NCBI GenBank assembly: GCA_003640385.1
Contig: RCAB01000111.1
Location: forward strand, 62,001-126,000
Origin: Setaria digitata
Taxonomy: Eukaryota; Nematoda; Chromadorea; Rhabditida; Setariidae
Direction of reading: 5' to 3'
DNA: 64,000 nt
The translations under genes were made by a program, and so were the position numbers. The notes beneath the pieces are model-generated. The model was given only the letters and a program-made list of their open reading frames with translations, was not told the DNA's origin and did no database searches. Every line of letters starts with the position of its first letter. The stretch's first letter is position 1. This document shows, one piece after another, positions 11,687-23,517 of this stretch.

Positions 11687-14600
11687 TCCTGAAAATAAGT
11701 CTTGCGAATACCCTCGAGTTGCTAACTAAACAAGCTACAACGCAGAAATAGTAGGTTAAGTGATAATATTGATGTTTTCTTCCTCGATTAGCTTTCCGAT
11801 GCAATTTGCGATTTCCAGTAAAGGAGATTCGAGACCTGGATACGGAAAACACTTGAACTAAGCAAAAGAGATTGGGTGGATAAATGGCCAGCATGAAAAG
11901 CAGCACCAACATCAACTGTGGTAGTAGTAGCTCGAAATCAATATTTTAAAACTAGCTAGCTAGCTAGAGTTTGGTGAGGCGGAATGATGCAGAACACGTC
12001 GATGTTGTGAATCAGTTGCTCGTTCCTCCATATCGAGTTGCCAAGGATTTGGAAGTCTCTCAGCTTTTGGCTTGCTGGAGAGTACTCCAACTCTGGCCTG
12101 CGTGTTCGGAGGAATTTATGCTAATTGCTGAGTAAGACCTTGGTAAAACTGAATTTCTTTACGACTCAACGACGCTGATTCATAGGAACTTTCAGCTATT
12201 CGACAGTCACATCTCTTCCGCTCCCTGTGCCATGTCAGTTCATTCCTTCAGGTCGGTAATCTCACACACACCAGGACGAGGTGGAAAGGAAACTTCAGCC
12301 AAAGAGGTAACAAACTTCCACTGCTAAAAAGAGGAAAAGGAAAGTGATGCTATCTATGCGATGTGAAGAATTTTCGTATAAATTAAAAAAACGAAGGATA
12401 AAAGGCTTCGCAAAAAGTAAAAGCAAACAGATACGAAAGAATGGCAATTTCGGAAAGCATTTGCAGTTCCACAGTGCCTTTCAACCAACAGACTCCAATA
12501 AAGTGGTTATATATGTGGATGTAAAATGCATCCTTCAAAACTTATATTGGAGAAAGATTGGCAACTAGTCACTGTTATTTGGATTCTGAGTTGATCTGAC
12601 TATGGTCAGTCACTTAATTGACTCACCTGGAAATTTTGATTCTTCCATGTGGACTTTAAATCATCTTTTCCAGACTGCTTTCCTATGACACTATTTTTCT
12701 TCCATTATTTTTGCAGCAGGTTAACTTTCGAGCGGAGAGGATCTTTCCCTTCCTAAAACCCATTTCGATGATATCATTACGAATTCTTTTTCTTCATGCT
12801 TCAAACTGACTGGGCATCAAAATATAATCAGTCAGAACAGGCAAGAATATGGTAGAGTGAAACTAATTTGTGACAACTTATCCTAACAATGCCTCAGTGC
12901 CACTAACGAAAAGGTTCTCAATTTATCAGTCAATCTTAGTTTTTGTTTTTACTAAAATGTCCTTAATTCGAAGTTGCCATAATTGAGCAATAAAACCAAT
13001 TATTTTAATATGGGACAAGGACCTTTTTCGTTCTTCTTTTCCCACTCACTTTGGCCTTTCGAAAGATTTCATTTTTTTTAATCCAACTTTCGCAACTTTC
13101 GTTTTTATCATCAACAACATATATCGGCATAAAAAGCAAGTTAGCATTCCACGGTGCACTCGGCGAAATTTCCTTCTACCCTAGCCAAAAAAAAGATCGT
13201 TTGCAAACTCTTTCTAATGCCATTCATTTTTTTTTTCTGAATAAAAAGCAATTTTGGTAAGAACCCTGAAAATGGCCTTCGACCTTGTCCGTGAAAGAAA
13301 AGTTTTAGTTCGAAAATTATTTGCTGAATTATCAAGTAATTTAAATTCAGTCGTCCGACATTTCAGTTGATCAATTTCTGCAGCTGAATGCCAATTGCCT
13401 TCTGTAAAAGGCAAAATTCCCACTTTCAAGTATGCTTTTAATATAATTAGCCAAATTCTATTCATCGATTCTTTATTCTGTTCATTGAAATCGATATTGA
13501 GGAAGATGTAATGAACATGAATGACATGATTTTCAGAAATCCAAATAATCAGTTTAGTTCATCACTTCAATACTTTTTCGAAGATATTTGAGAAAAAGAC
13601 TTAAGGGTCAAAAAAGATTTGTTTCTCATATCAATGTCGCTACTTATAGGAAACGAACACCAGATCTCGCTTATTCCAAAAGCTTTCCTTTCAGTTCATC
13701 TCTCAAAATTACAAACTCCTTTGATCATTACTATTTCGCTCTCAAGAAGGATGGATCGCAATTCGAGATATCTTATCCTTATAATAAAAATAAATAAATA
13801 AATAAACGAACTAATTAAATAATCAAACTGAAATAGATAAATTAAATGAATTAGACAAACTAAGCAAATTAAATTGAACTGAATAAATAAATAAGCATAC
13901 TAAATAGATAGAAAAATAAGTAAAATTAAATAAACAAATAACTCATAGTCTTTAACACAATGTAATATGGATTTAGCGAAAAGAAATAATGATTTATAAA
14001 ATTACCAATTAACAAGACCGATGTGACCAGTCCGAATAAAAAACATTTCCAGTTTCTCTCAAGTCGAGGGCTTAAATATTGATAAACATGAATTGTTTAT
14101 TAAAGCTGGAAATCAATGCTTATTTAGGTTTGAGACAAAGCTTATGCTTGTAAAGCTAAAGAATTTTCTAAATTATGGTGACAGCTAAAAATATGGATAC
14201 TGCAGTAATGACAATCACAACGTAAAACTGCAAGAAGATTCTCTCTGCAGAAATTTGCTCACTTTACGGTTCTCAAATTCATCATTCCTTACTCGTACAA
14301 TGCTCAAATGGATGACTGTTACCTTCACTACTGAAGCTCTTTTCTTCAGATCTCAAATTGAAACAGAGAAATACTTAAGACGCTATTATTCTCGCCGAGA
14401 CTATATCTCCTCCAATTCAGGAAGTACAAGAACTCGTTCCTTCTTCCCTAGACTTCAAAAGTTAGCCTATTAACTGATTTAAGTGATGCATCAAATGTGT
14501 GCACATCCATCTCAATCTCGATCATTTCAAAAAATTTCAATTCCACTTATCTTCAGCACTCTGTTAAACTTGTAGCCAACACAATTTATGAGCAGTTTTA

Positions 14601-15931
14601 TCATCACTGAACTGATTTTCCAGCTATCAAAACAGAACAATAATTCTATCAAGAAAAAAAATGTAAAGAATTTCATCAACTAGATTTAATATCATCATCT
14701 GGCACATAACACATGAACAGGGCTACATGAAACGCATTATTCGAGCAAAATGGATCTCGACTAGGTTTTTACGATCAATGTCACCAACTTTTTTCGATAA
14801 CATTAACGGGATATGTTCGCCTGTCATAATCCAATTCCTCACAATCCCTCCAAAGCAAAATATAAATTGGTTGATTCATGGAAATGGGAGTTATTTCCAA
14901 AATCAAATACGCACCATATCCAGCTCTAATCGATTGTCGTCATGAAGTGACAGGTCTATCACAAATTAATACTGCTCTGATATATTTGAAACGCACTGAT
15001 AATTATTTCACTTCTGGCAAAAACTTTTGAAGCCATGCCACATTTTTATCGATATTTATTGATGTTCACTTCTAAGTACATCTACTGTTAGGTAGAACCA
15101 GATATGTTGAATTCTACTCAACAAAGGTTTTAATATATACTTATAGCCTTTATCACTCGGTCATTTTCATATTCTCTACAAAAAATGGCCTAATAGTGAC
15201 AATTACCTGTTAATCTAATCTCTTGAACAGTTTAAATAACTATCACCTTTTAACCGATGCCATAGCTGAAATATTTCTGTGGTTGAATACTTCCAGATAT
15301 TGCATTCTCAACACCGATCAATGATGGTTAAATAATAGCTTTGCTTGCTTCCTGATTCCTATCCTTAGCAAAAAATTACGGAGCACTGAAAAAAAAAAAG
15401 ACTTTATTATTATAATATTATCACCATCTATAGCCAAAACTTACCATTCACCTGGCGGTTATAAACCTCAGCTTATCATTGAATAAAAAAAAAATAGGCA
15501 TTTCAATCTGTAGTATTATTTTTTCTTGGAGTCTGATATTCACCGAAACTGTTTTGCTTCATCAGGATGCTAGAATTTCCAATATAAATAAAATGCATCA
15601 GAATACTGACTTATCGATAGATTCTTTGCAACTGACTAAATTATTACACTTATCTATTGTTTACTTACAGCAATTGTTAGGAAGAAAAAGAGGAAGTTGA
15701 AACCCATAGAAAACAGCAGAAAATAAAATCATTCGATGAAGAATAATATATTATTCATTACTATTATGGTATACTACTATTTATAAAAAAACATTAGTTT
15801 CCCTTATAGATAAGTAAATGTCTTCCAACATAAGATATTATTGCATAACTTACAGAGCAAATTGTATATGCAATGATTTTATTTCATAATAATCTGTTGG
15901 GGCTGTATGCTGAACAAAGCCTCCTGCAAAC
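11687..15931. other. Intergenic stretch with one G+C-richer patch
   Basis: No complete gene could be assembled. A patch at about 11990-12330 is visibly richer in G+C and stays open in more than one minus-strand frame; it could hold exons upstream of the 11534-11686 exon or be unrelated. The rest is AT-rich with short open frames that look random. A degenerate AAAT-type tract lies at 13785-13935. Confidence 0.45.
13785..13935. repeat. Degenerate AAAT-type microsatellite
   Basis: Repeated AAATAA-like units (aaataaataaataa and variants with inserted C/G bases) run through this interval. The same repeat family recurs at about 28045-28340 and 45160-45620. Confidence 0.7.
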
Positions 15932-16117
15932 TCACTTGGATGATTTACTGAATCGATGTTGACAAACTTTTTTCCGGAAATTGAAATAGGACTGCGTGCG
16001 ATGAGATCTCACAAAATCTTCCTCCTCCTGCGAAGCCAGTGGTGCCACTTTCTTCCATCCCAAATCTCGATTCTTCTGTTTGATTTGTTTCAGTGATGGC
16101 TTTCGTAACATCGCTGC
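15932..16117 (-). CDS. dgk-1: dgk-1 alternative terminal exon, distal form
   Basis: A TATAG acceptor is followed by 61 codons and TGA, starting A-A-M-L-R-K and rich in Lys, Arg, Gln and Ser. It joins in phase 0 to the last common exon (donor at 20796, after SALK). Its first residues parallel the proximal exon (A-K-M-L-K-K) and the human theta tail (MLRKAKQK). A TTTATT on the plus strand at 15878-15883 gives an AATAAA poly(A) signal about 50 nt after the stop, which supports its use as a 3' terminal exon. Confidence 0.65.
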   Translation of the reverse strand, partial: AAMLRKPSLKQIKQKNRDLGWKKVAPLASQEEEDFVRSHRTQSYFNFRKKVCQHRFSKSSK

Positions 16118-19100
16118 CTATATATACAAAGGAGCTTAATTATGCTTAAAAACAGAACGAAATGAAATTGATGCAAATACTTTTTCACGTATTTTCGGAC
16201 TCGTACTTAACATGATATCACATGACTACCTTTCAAGGATAAGCGCTTTTTCCCGTAATTTCTAAAGCGAGATGTTTTAAAGTTTAAAAGCGTCTTAAAT
16301 GATATATCCTTACGAAATTGCGTTAACCAAAACAAAATGATTTCAGTTTATTGCCAAATCATTTCAATTTATTGAATAAAATACAGCAAGATATCATTTA
16401 ACACAACTGATAGGATTTTATATTTTGTTTCAAAAATCTTTCTGCATTGCTAAACAAAATCCTTTAAAAAATATGTTCTTTGAACTTGCAATTTAGATAT
16501 GGAACAGAAATATATTTCCGAAATAAACAAAATATGGACATAAGAGCAATGAATTCATCATTGGAAATGTTTCAAAAATTAGCGACTAAGGACGTAATTA
16601 AATAAAACTTAGTAGTTAAATATAAAAAACGGAGTGGAAAATTAATCACAGATCTTGAGATAAACACTGCTAGAGACAGAGAGAGAGAGAAAAAAAAATG
16701 GAAAACAAAAGGACATGTTACGTGATAAGTGACAACTGTCTTTACTTTTTTCTCACCTGAAGAAAAAAAATTCCTCCATGTTGTGTGTTGTGATAAAACA
16801 CGAGATTACATTCCACTCAAAATAACTGGAATGCATTTAATCATGATGAAATCTTTTTCTCTTGCAACTGCGACACGTGAGTAAGAAATGTCGAAAAAGT
16901 TTCAAATTTTTTTCAAATATTTAAAAATACCCCAACTGCTGGCTCATTACCGATATAAATAGAAGAAAAAAACAAAATTAAAATTCGAGAAAAAGCAAAT
17001 ATATATTTTTCATCAGAGTATTCATCGTGCAACTTCTTTAAAAATTTTAGCATTGATTAGGCACCACAAAATGAAAAAAAGATTCTATCAGGAAGATAAT
17101 TATGAATTGAGATCAGGTTGAAAAAAAAAACAGGTTTTTATACATAATTGATGGAATCAATAAGAATTTTTCTGGACGAAGATTCCCGCAATAAAAAGAA
17201 CCCTCATATACCAAAAGGCTTAATTTGAAGAAAAATTAGGTTACGTTCATGTAAATCTAGCGTCTTCAAAGAATTCCCGATTAAGAGGTAAGTTCAAAGC
17301 AAACTACAAAGTTGAAAAGAGAGAGCATGAAATTTAAATATTAGGGTCCCAACGCATAAGTATTAGAAATCAGTCTATTGAAACCCGTAGTTCAAGCGCA
17401 CATATGTTTAATTGAATCTTTCAATTACCATAAACCATCCTTCAGATTAAGAGATAAATTACTCCTTATATCATCAAAAAAATGAAAAAATTCATGCTGG
17501 TATATAATAACTACAAAGTAAAGCAAGATCCACAGAAAACTGCGCATGACATGAGTCAGTTCACTAAATCTAAATCAAAAGAGCACCTAGGAAAAAACAG
17601 CCTAAAGATAATACATAAAAGAAATGCTGAAATTATTTTGATGAGTAAATAAATTTAAATCTCGTGTTTTAAGCTAGAGATTAATAATACAAGTTCCGGC
17701 ACTAAGTTTGAGAAGTTTCCTCAATTTTTATGGATTTTAGTCTTCGCAATCCATCCATCCTAATCTTAAATTTTTTTTAATAAGTACTTTAACGCAGTTA
17801 TAGTAATAGCATTAAGCGAAATTTAAAATGCAAAAACTCAGATAAAAAAATTAGATGAAGGTCTAGAAAAAAGAAAAAAATCATTGACGTTTTGCAAAAG
17901 TCTATCAGTCATGGCTACATCCAATAATAGATCTCTGTGACCTGGAAGCGCAAAAAACTATCATTTGCTTACTTAATTATTCTTTTCCTGCAATCACCAT
18001 ACTCGGCGAATTTTTTTGTTTTTGAAATCTTTGAATAACCCGTAGATTTTATTGGGAGTTTTTACATCTAAAATAGAAATAACTATTGTATTTGATTTGT
18101 TTTACATCTCAGTTGAAGTAAAGCTTTCAAGAAATTAGATCATAAGAACTAGAAACACAGGCAGAAAAAGCAAAAGACTTGTGGTCTTTAATCCTACTTT
18201 TAGCTACCTCGTCCATTCAACCATTCTATTGCCTACATCACAAACTTGAAATGTCTCCAAAAATTCTTTCAGGAATTCTTATTCCACTAGATCTGAATAT
18301 AAAATTTTCACTGTGAATATTAGACACAAGAATTTCATTTTCCCCACCATATTATTATAAAAAGCACGGTGTCACTTGAGCCGTGCGCGAACTATGAATC
18401 TTCCGGTTATTCAGCAACAAATCATAAAAAAGCATCCCCTTCGTCATCATCATCGTCATCGCAATTTGTGCCAGCAGAAACAGAAACAGTACGCAATTCA
18501 TCCAGTGTATTTTTCTCGTACATCAGCGATCTGGAATCAAGACGTAATAGCGTGCATGGATGGACACGTGATGAAGAGGGTGAAGCTTCGTTCTGGACAG
18601 CCCGAACTGCCACATTTGTCGTCGAGGATGCGCTGCGACGCGACTTCTTTGCTTTCTTTAGCATTTTTGCCTGAACATTCAAAAAACGTCTATGGAGTTC
18701 CCACAAAACTTTAATCAAATCTCGTGTGAAAATATTGCTTACTTGAGTTTCACCATTGCTCTTTCTATATCTGAGTTAAAGACGACAAACTGAAAATCGA
18801 CAAATGGAATGATTAAAGATCTTAAAGTTCCATGGCTTATGATAATGATCCTTTAAAAAAAAGCGTGAATGATCCGAAAAGAGATCATTATTATCGTTTT
18901 TTCTTATTCCACAGATCCTTTCTGTTTTATCAATTTCTATAGAGTTTCTCAGGATGTAACGATAAAGGCTAATGGTAGAATATGATTTCAGCAAGACCGA
19001 ATACGTGAAAATTCTGCCACGAGAACTAGCTAACTCAAATTCTCGTGAAAAGCTATAATGAGGAATGAAGCCTTTGCTAAGGTACAGAAAGCATGCAAGA

Positions 19101-22100
19101 AAGTAACAGCACACGATAAGGTAACACCTGTAATTAAAGTGAGACTCTGAGAAAGTTAGCACGATTTTCTGCTGGTTGCGCACAAGTTTGAGAGAATTTA
19201 TTTTTTTAATTTTTCCTTTTTGCAATCGATGGTTGGTAGTTATAATTATTAAAACATTAACTAGAGTTTAAGAGTTTTATGGATGCACAATGTCTTGCAG
19301 TAAAGAAAGTTATTTAAAAAATAAATTTGCTAATTGCACTACAGGATTCAATTTGGGAAAAACTACATATAGTATTTCAGATTAAAACTAGAAGTAGAAA
19401 TCAAATAAAACTGCATATCCTAATGAGCGAAGTCATGAAAATCCAAATGACCCACGGAATTTAAGAAATTTTTGAGGTTCATAATGTAGAATATTTCACA
19501 CTGCTTAGCATGTCTGTTTAATAAGTCAATCTGTTGTAAAATCAAAGAGAATAGAAATATAGATGATAAAACATTCCTAAACAAACAAGTAAAAAATCAC
19601 TCGACGCTAAAACAGCTAAGTATGAGTACCCTGCCCTGCCTGATTCAATTCATCCACTTTCTTCTGAAAATTAAGGGTTGTAGAAGCAAAGAAAGATGGT
19701 TTTGAATCTTTCTACCTAAATTTATTCGAAATTCCTGATTTTACAGAAACACTTGCTGTTAGAAAACACTTTCGCCTATCTATTAGTCGGAGATAAGCCA
19801 TTCTGTAATCCGGACAACTTCAAGACCATGTTCACGATAAGCAGTTTTGTTCTCGTTCCACGAGACATAATAAAATTTAGCCTTTGATGAGTTCTAGCGT
19901 TAAAATGAACTGGTGATAAAATATGCTTCAAGTCAATGGTGCCAATAAAGCAATAGCAACAATAGATTGAAAACAACGGCTAGTGATAAATCTAAACAAA
20001 GTTGAACTAGAATGTTGCATCAAATCGTCGATATTAAGGGTAAGCTCATACTAATGAAACACCAGCAGTCATTTGCAGCTTCATTTCAGAAAATAACTTT
20101 AGTGTTTCCCGGATGACGGTAGTTTTCATGAAACAACTATTAGTACGAAATAACAAGAAAAATAACACGGTGAAAAAAACTGAATGCACCTCTAAATTCA
20201 ATAAAATCTCGAGTAAAAACGGCTGATATGGGTCTCTTTCCTTACATCCCTACCCAAACTCAATTCCTCTAAGATTTAAGAAATTGTAAGAACTCCAGAT
20301 TTTAGATAATTGCATCTTCTTTAATTGATTAAAACAATAAGGAACACTTTTCCTCAATAACAGATTACGAAATTTCCTATTCTCTTCAACAATCAACAAC
20401 ACTAGACGACTATTCTGTTTCCTTACATCTAACGATAAGCAGATTGTAAACACAGCCTCTCTCCTCCCCCTTCCAAATATATCTTAGCAAATGGAAATAA
20501 AATAACAATAAATTTCTCATGTAATGTAATTTTATGCATGATTCATCCGGTCAAAGCCTTACTTAGAGCTATTACACTTGGATATAATGATAATGAACTA
20601 AAAATAAAACTGCATTTCAAAATGACAAACAACATCAATGAAAAGGTGACAAAGGAGAAAACATACAAAGGCTTCATTTCTTACCACTGTCAGTTGGAAT
20701 CTCCAAGAAATTTAAGAACCGAGAAACTTAAAGCTTGATTAATTTCTCTTCTAAACAACCATCAGTACAAATAAAAAAATAAGGGAAATTCTTACTTTAA
20801 GAGCAGACTTCAGAATTGTTATAGTGCCAGGTGGTTGAATATGTGGCTCACCATCCACTTGGACTGGCCATTCCTCATGTGTTGTGATTCTTATCTGCAA
20901 AAAATAAATATTAAAAAAAAATACACACTCTGGAAAGAAAATATTTAAATTTTAAGAAAAGTACTAAAACCGAAATTTTCGAAATTAATGGTTCTTTATC
21001 AACGAATGGGAAAGTATGCCTGTGATCTGGAATCTTTTAGAAGTACAGTGTTTTTACTAGTTGCATGTACAGTAGCGAAAAGCTATAACTATCCAGAAGG
21101 TTTCAAATGATTCCTCGCCTGGGAAAATATGCAGTCCGAACTACCAACAGCTCACCTACTGGAAATGAATAAAGAATACATATTCAACCGTAAAAAGTAA
21201 TGTGAAATCGCGACTAATGCACCGACGAGATGTTGTTAGATGTATTATATTAAGTAATACTATTTTGACAAAACAAAAAAACTGGACTGAACAACAAATG
21301 TATCTAACTAATCGGATGACTGAGTTATCAAGAAAACAATTCAAAATTCAGGATCTCTCGAAAAGATGTCAAGTAAGGAACAGGCAAACTTCTTTTCTTA
21401 CTTTCTATAATTAGTTGGTTCCAAACAACAAATATTTCCGCAACAAAAGCATCAACTTACACTTCCTCCTTGTGCGATTCTTATACCTGCCGATAGTTTT
21501 GACTGAATAAGACCTAATCGTGAAACATCTGGGATACCAACTACCTAAAAATAATGAATTTTGTACAAACCTGAAGGAAAATAGTAAATTTCTAATTGCA
21601 GATGGCGAAAGTTACAAACTGCTCCAATATTTAAACTTATTGAATTATTTTTTATAATAGACGAGGTCAGAAAGAAGGACACAGAAAAGCTGAACTACAC
21701 TGAAATTTGCAGGAATTCGAAAAAGCTAAGCTAAAGGAAAATTACTTCAAGAAGTCCATCATAATGTGTCGGCTTTTGAAACTGCCCCTCTTCTTTTGCT
21801 GTCCCCCAAGGATTTGCTCCACTTCCCCAACTGAAAAGTATTTACAATCAGGCAAACAACCGAAACTATTATTATTTAGCCACTGTGGATATATATTTAA
21901 TAAACCAAATTTTTGATAATATAATTTGAAAAGTTTAAATTGGAATTTTCTACCAAATAAAACAGTGTTTGGTTTAAAACAAAAAAAAAAAAAATAAAAA
22001 AAAAATGCATTTCAAAAAGTGAAGGAGGATGACTAATATCTTCTCCTTCACCTGCCCATATTCTTTAATTCCTTTAATAAACTGTTTAAAAAAAAGTGAA

Positions 22101-23421
22101 AATTAAAGTGAAGTTCACACCTGAGCAAGTTTAGGACAATAATACCCTCGATGCATGGTAATTCAATCATTTTACCATCCACCTCTAACTCAACTCGTTT
22201 CCAGAGATCTTTACATGTCCTTTCAAAGAACGCTTTTTGTAAACCAATCTTCACATATTGCGTTTTGTTAAACAAACGTGAACTGAACTTTTCTGGATTT
22301 GCATCCCTCTAAAATAATAACGCAATCGGAATTTTTATCAAGCCAAGAAGACATTAATGATGGAACAGAAAGTCCAATCTAACAGTCAGCAGCCTACTCA
22401 GTGGCTCTTCCAATAATTTAACATCTTCGATAAATTTTAATCAGCTAAGAGACAGCTATACGATCTTTTTGGCGTAATTCCAGCGATATAATCGATGTGC
22501 AGCAATTTATACCAAACAAATGATATGTTCTAATCTGATTATGAAATTATAAACGGAGATAATTCTAACCCTATTGTGAAACTGAAGACAGACGTCAGCA
22601 TCGATCCCAATCCCAAAGTAATTATTCATTATAATCATAGAAGTTTGGTCCTCAGGATTGTTCATCATTTGTTCTGCATCCGGACTTGGTTCAACACTAG
22701 ATGTTGTTGGGGGTTGTGCACGCTCTTCCTCATGAAAAACTACTGCCCATCTGCAATCTTTATTTTACTAATTTTGAAATGGTCTAAAAATACGTCTGTC
22801 TTAGAACTCTTTCTTACCTAGGCTCTACTCAAATATGGAATTATGAAGGTAGTAGTATTATTAGAATAACTCAAAAGTTCAAAAATAATCATTACCTATC
22901 TAAGCGAACTTCTTCAGCCTCAATAACATCTTTAAGAATATCCATTGGGTTCTCTTCACCAGTATAACCACCACCCCAGCGTAAAACCCTCGCCAAATCG
23001 TTGCCAGTGCCCAATGGAACAATACCACAGGGTGGAGAAAAACATGCAGCGTCCTAAAAAACATTTTTGCAATAGCATATACGGAAATATCAAATCAACA
23101 TCACATTCAACTCCCAATTTTCCCTAAGTTTTTCAGTGAAACCACTAATAAATCGGAATAGCACGGAATGATATGGAATAACAACTAACCTGTTTAGCAA
23201 TATCTAAGCACTGCAAAACCCAACCAATAGTACCATCACCACCGCAAGCCAAAATTTTATACTTTGGGACATTTCGGAAAACATATAACCTAAATATATA
23301 TATATATTTATATATATATATATGTATTATATATATATTTATATATATATATATATGTATTATATATATATATATTTATATAAAAAAATAAAAAATTTTA
23401 TATATGTATATAAAATAAACC

Positions 23422-23457
<36 letters not shown>

Positions 23458-23485
23458 GGTTTAATATATATATATTTTTTTTTTA

Positions 23486-23517
<32 letters not shown>

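Noticed and set aside
11553..11915. 120-codon minus frame overlapping the small membrane exon
   Set aside because: Different frame from the acceptor-adjacent ATG, no recognisable domain; likely a shadow.
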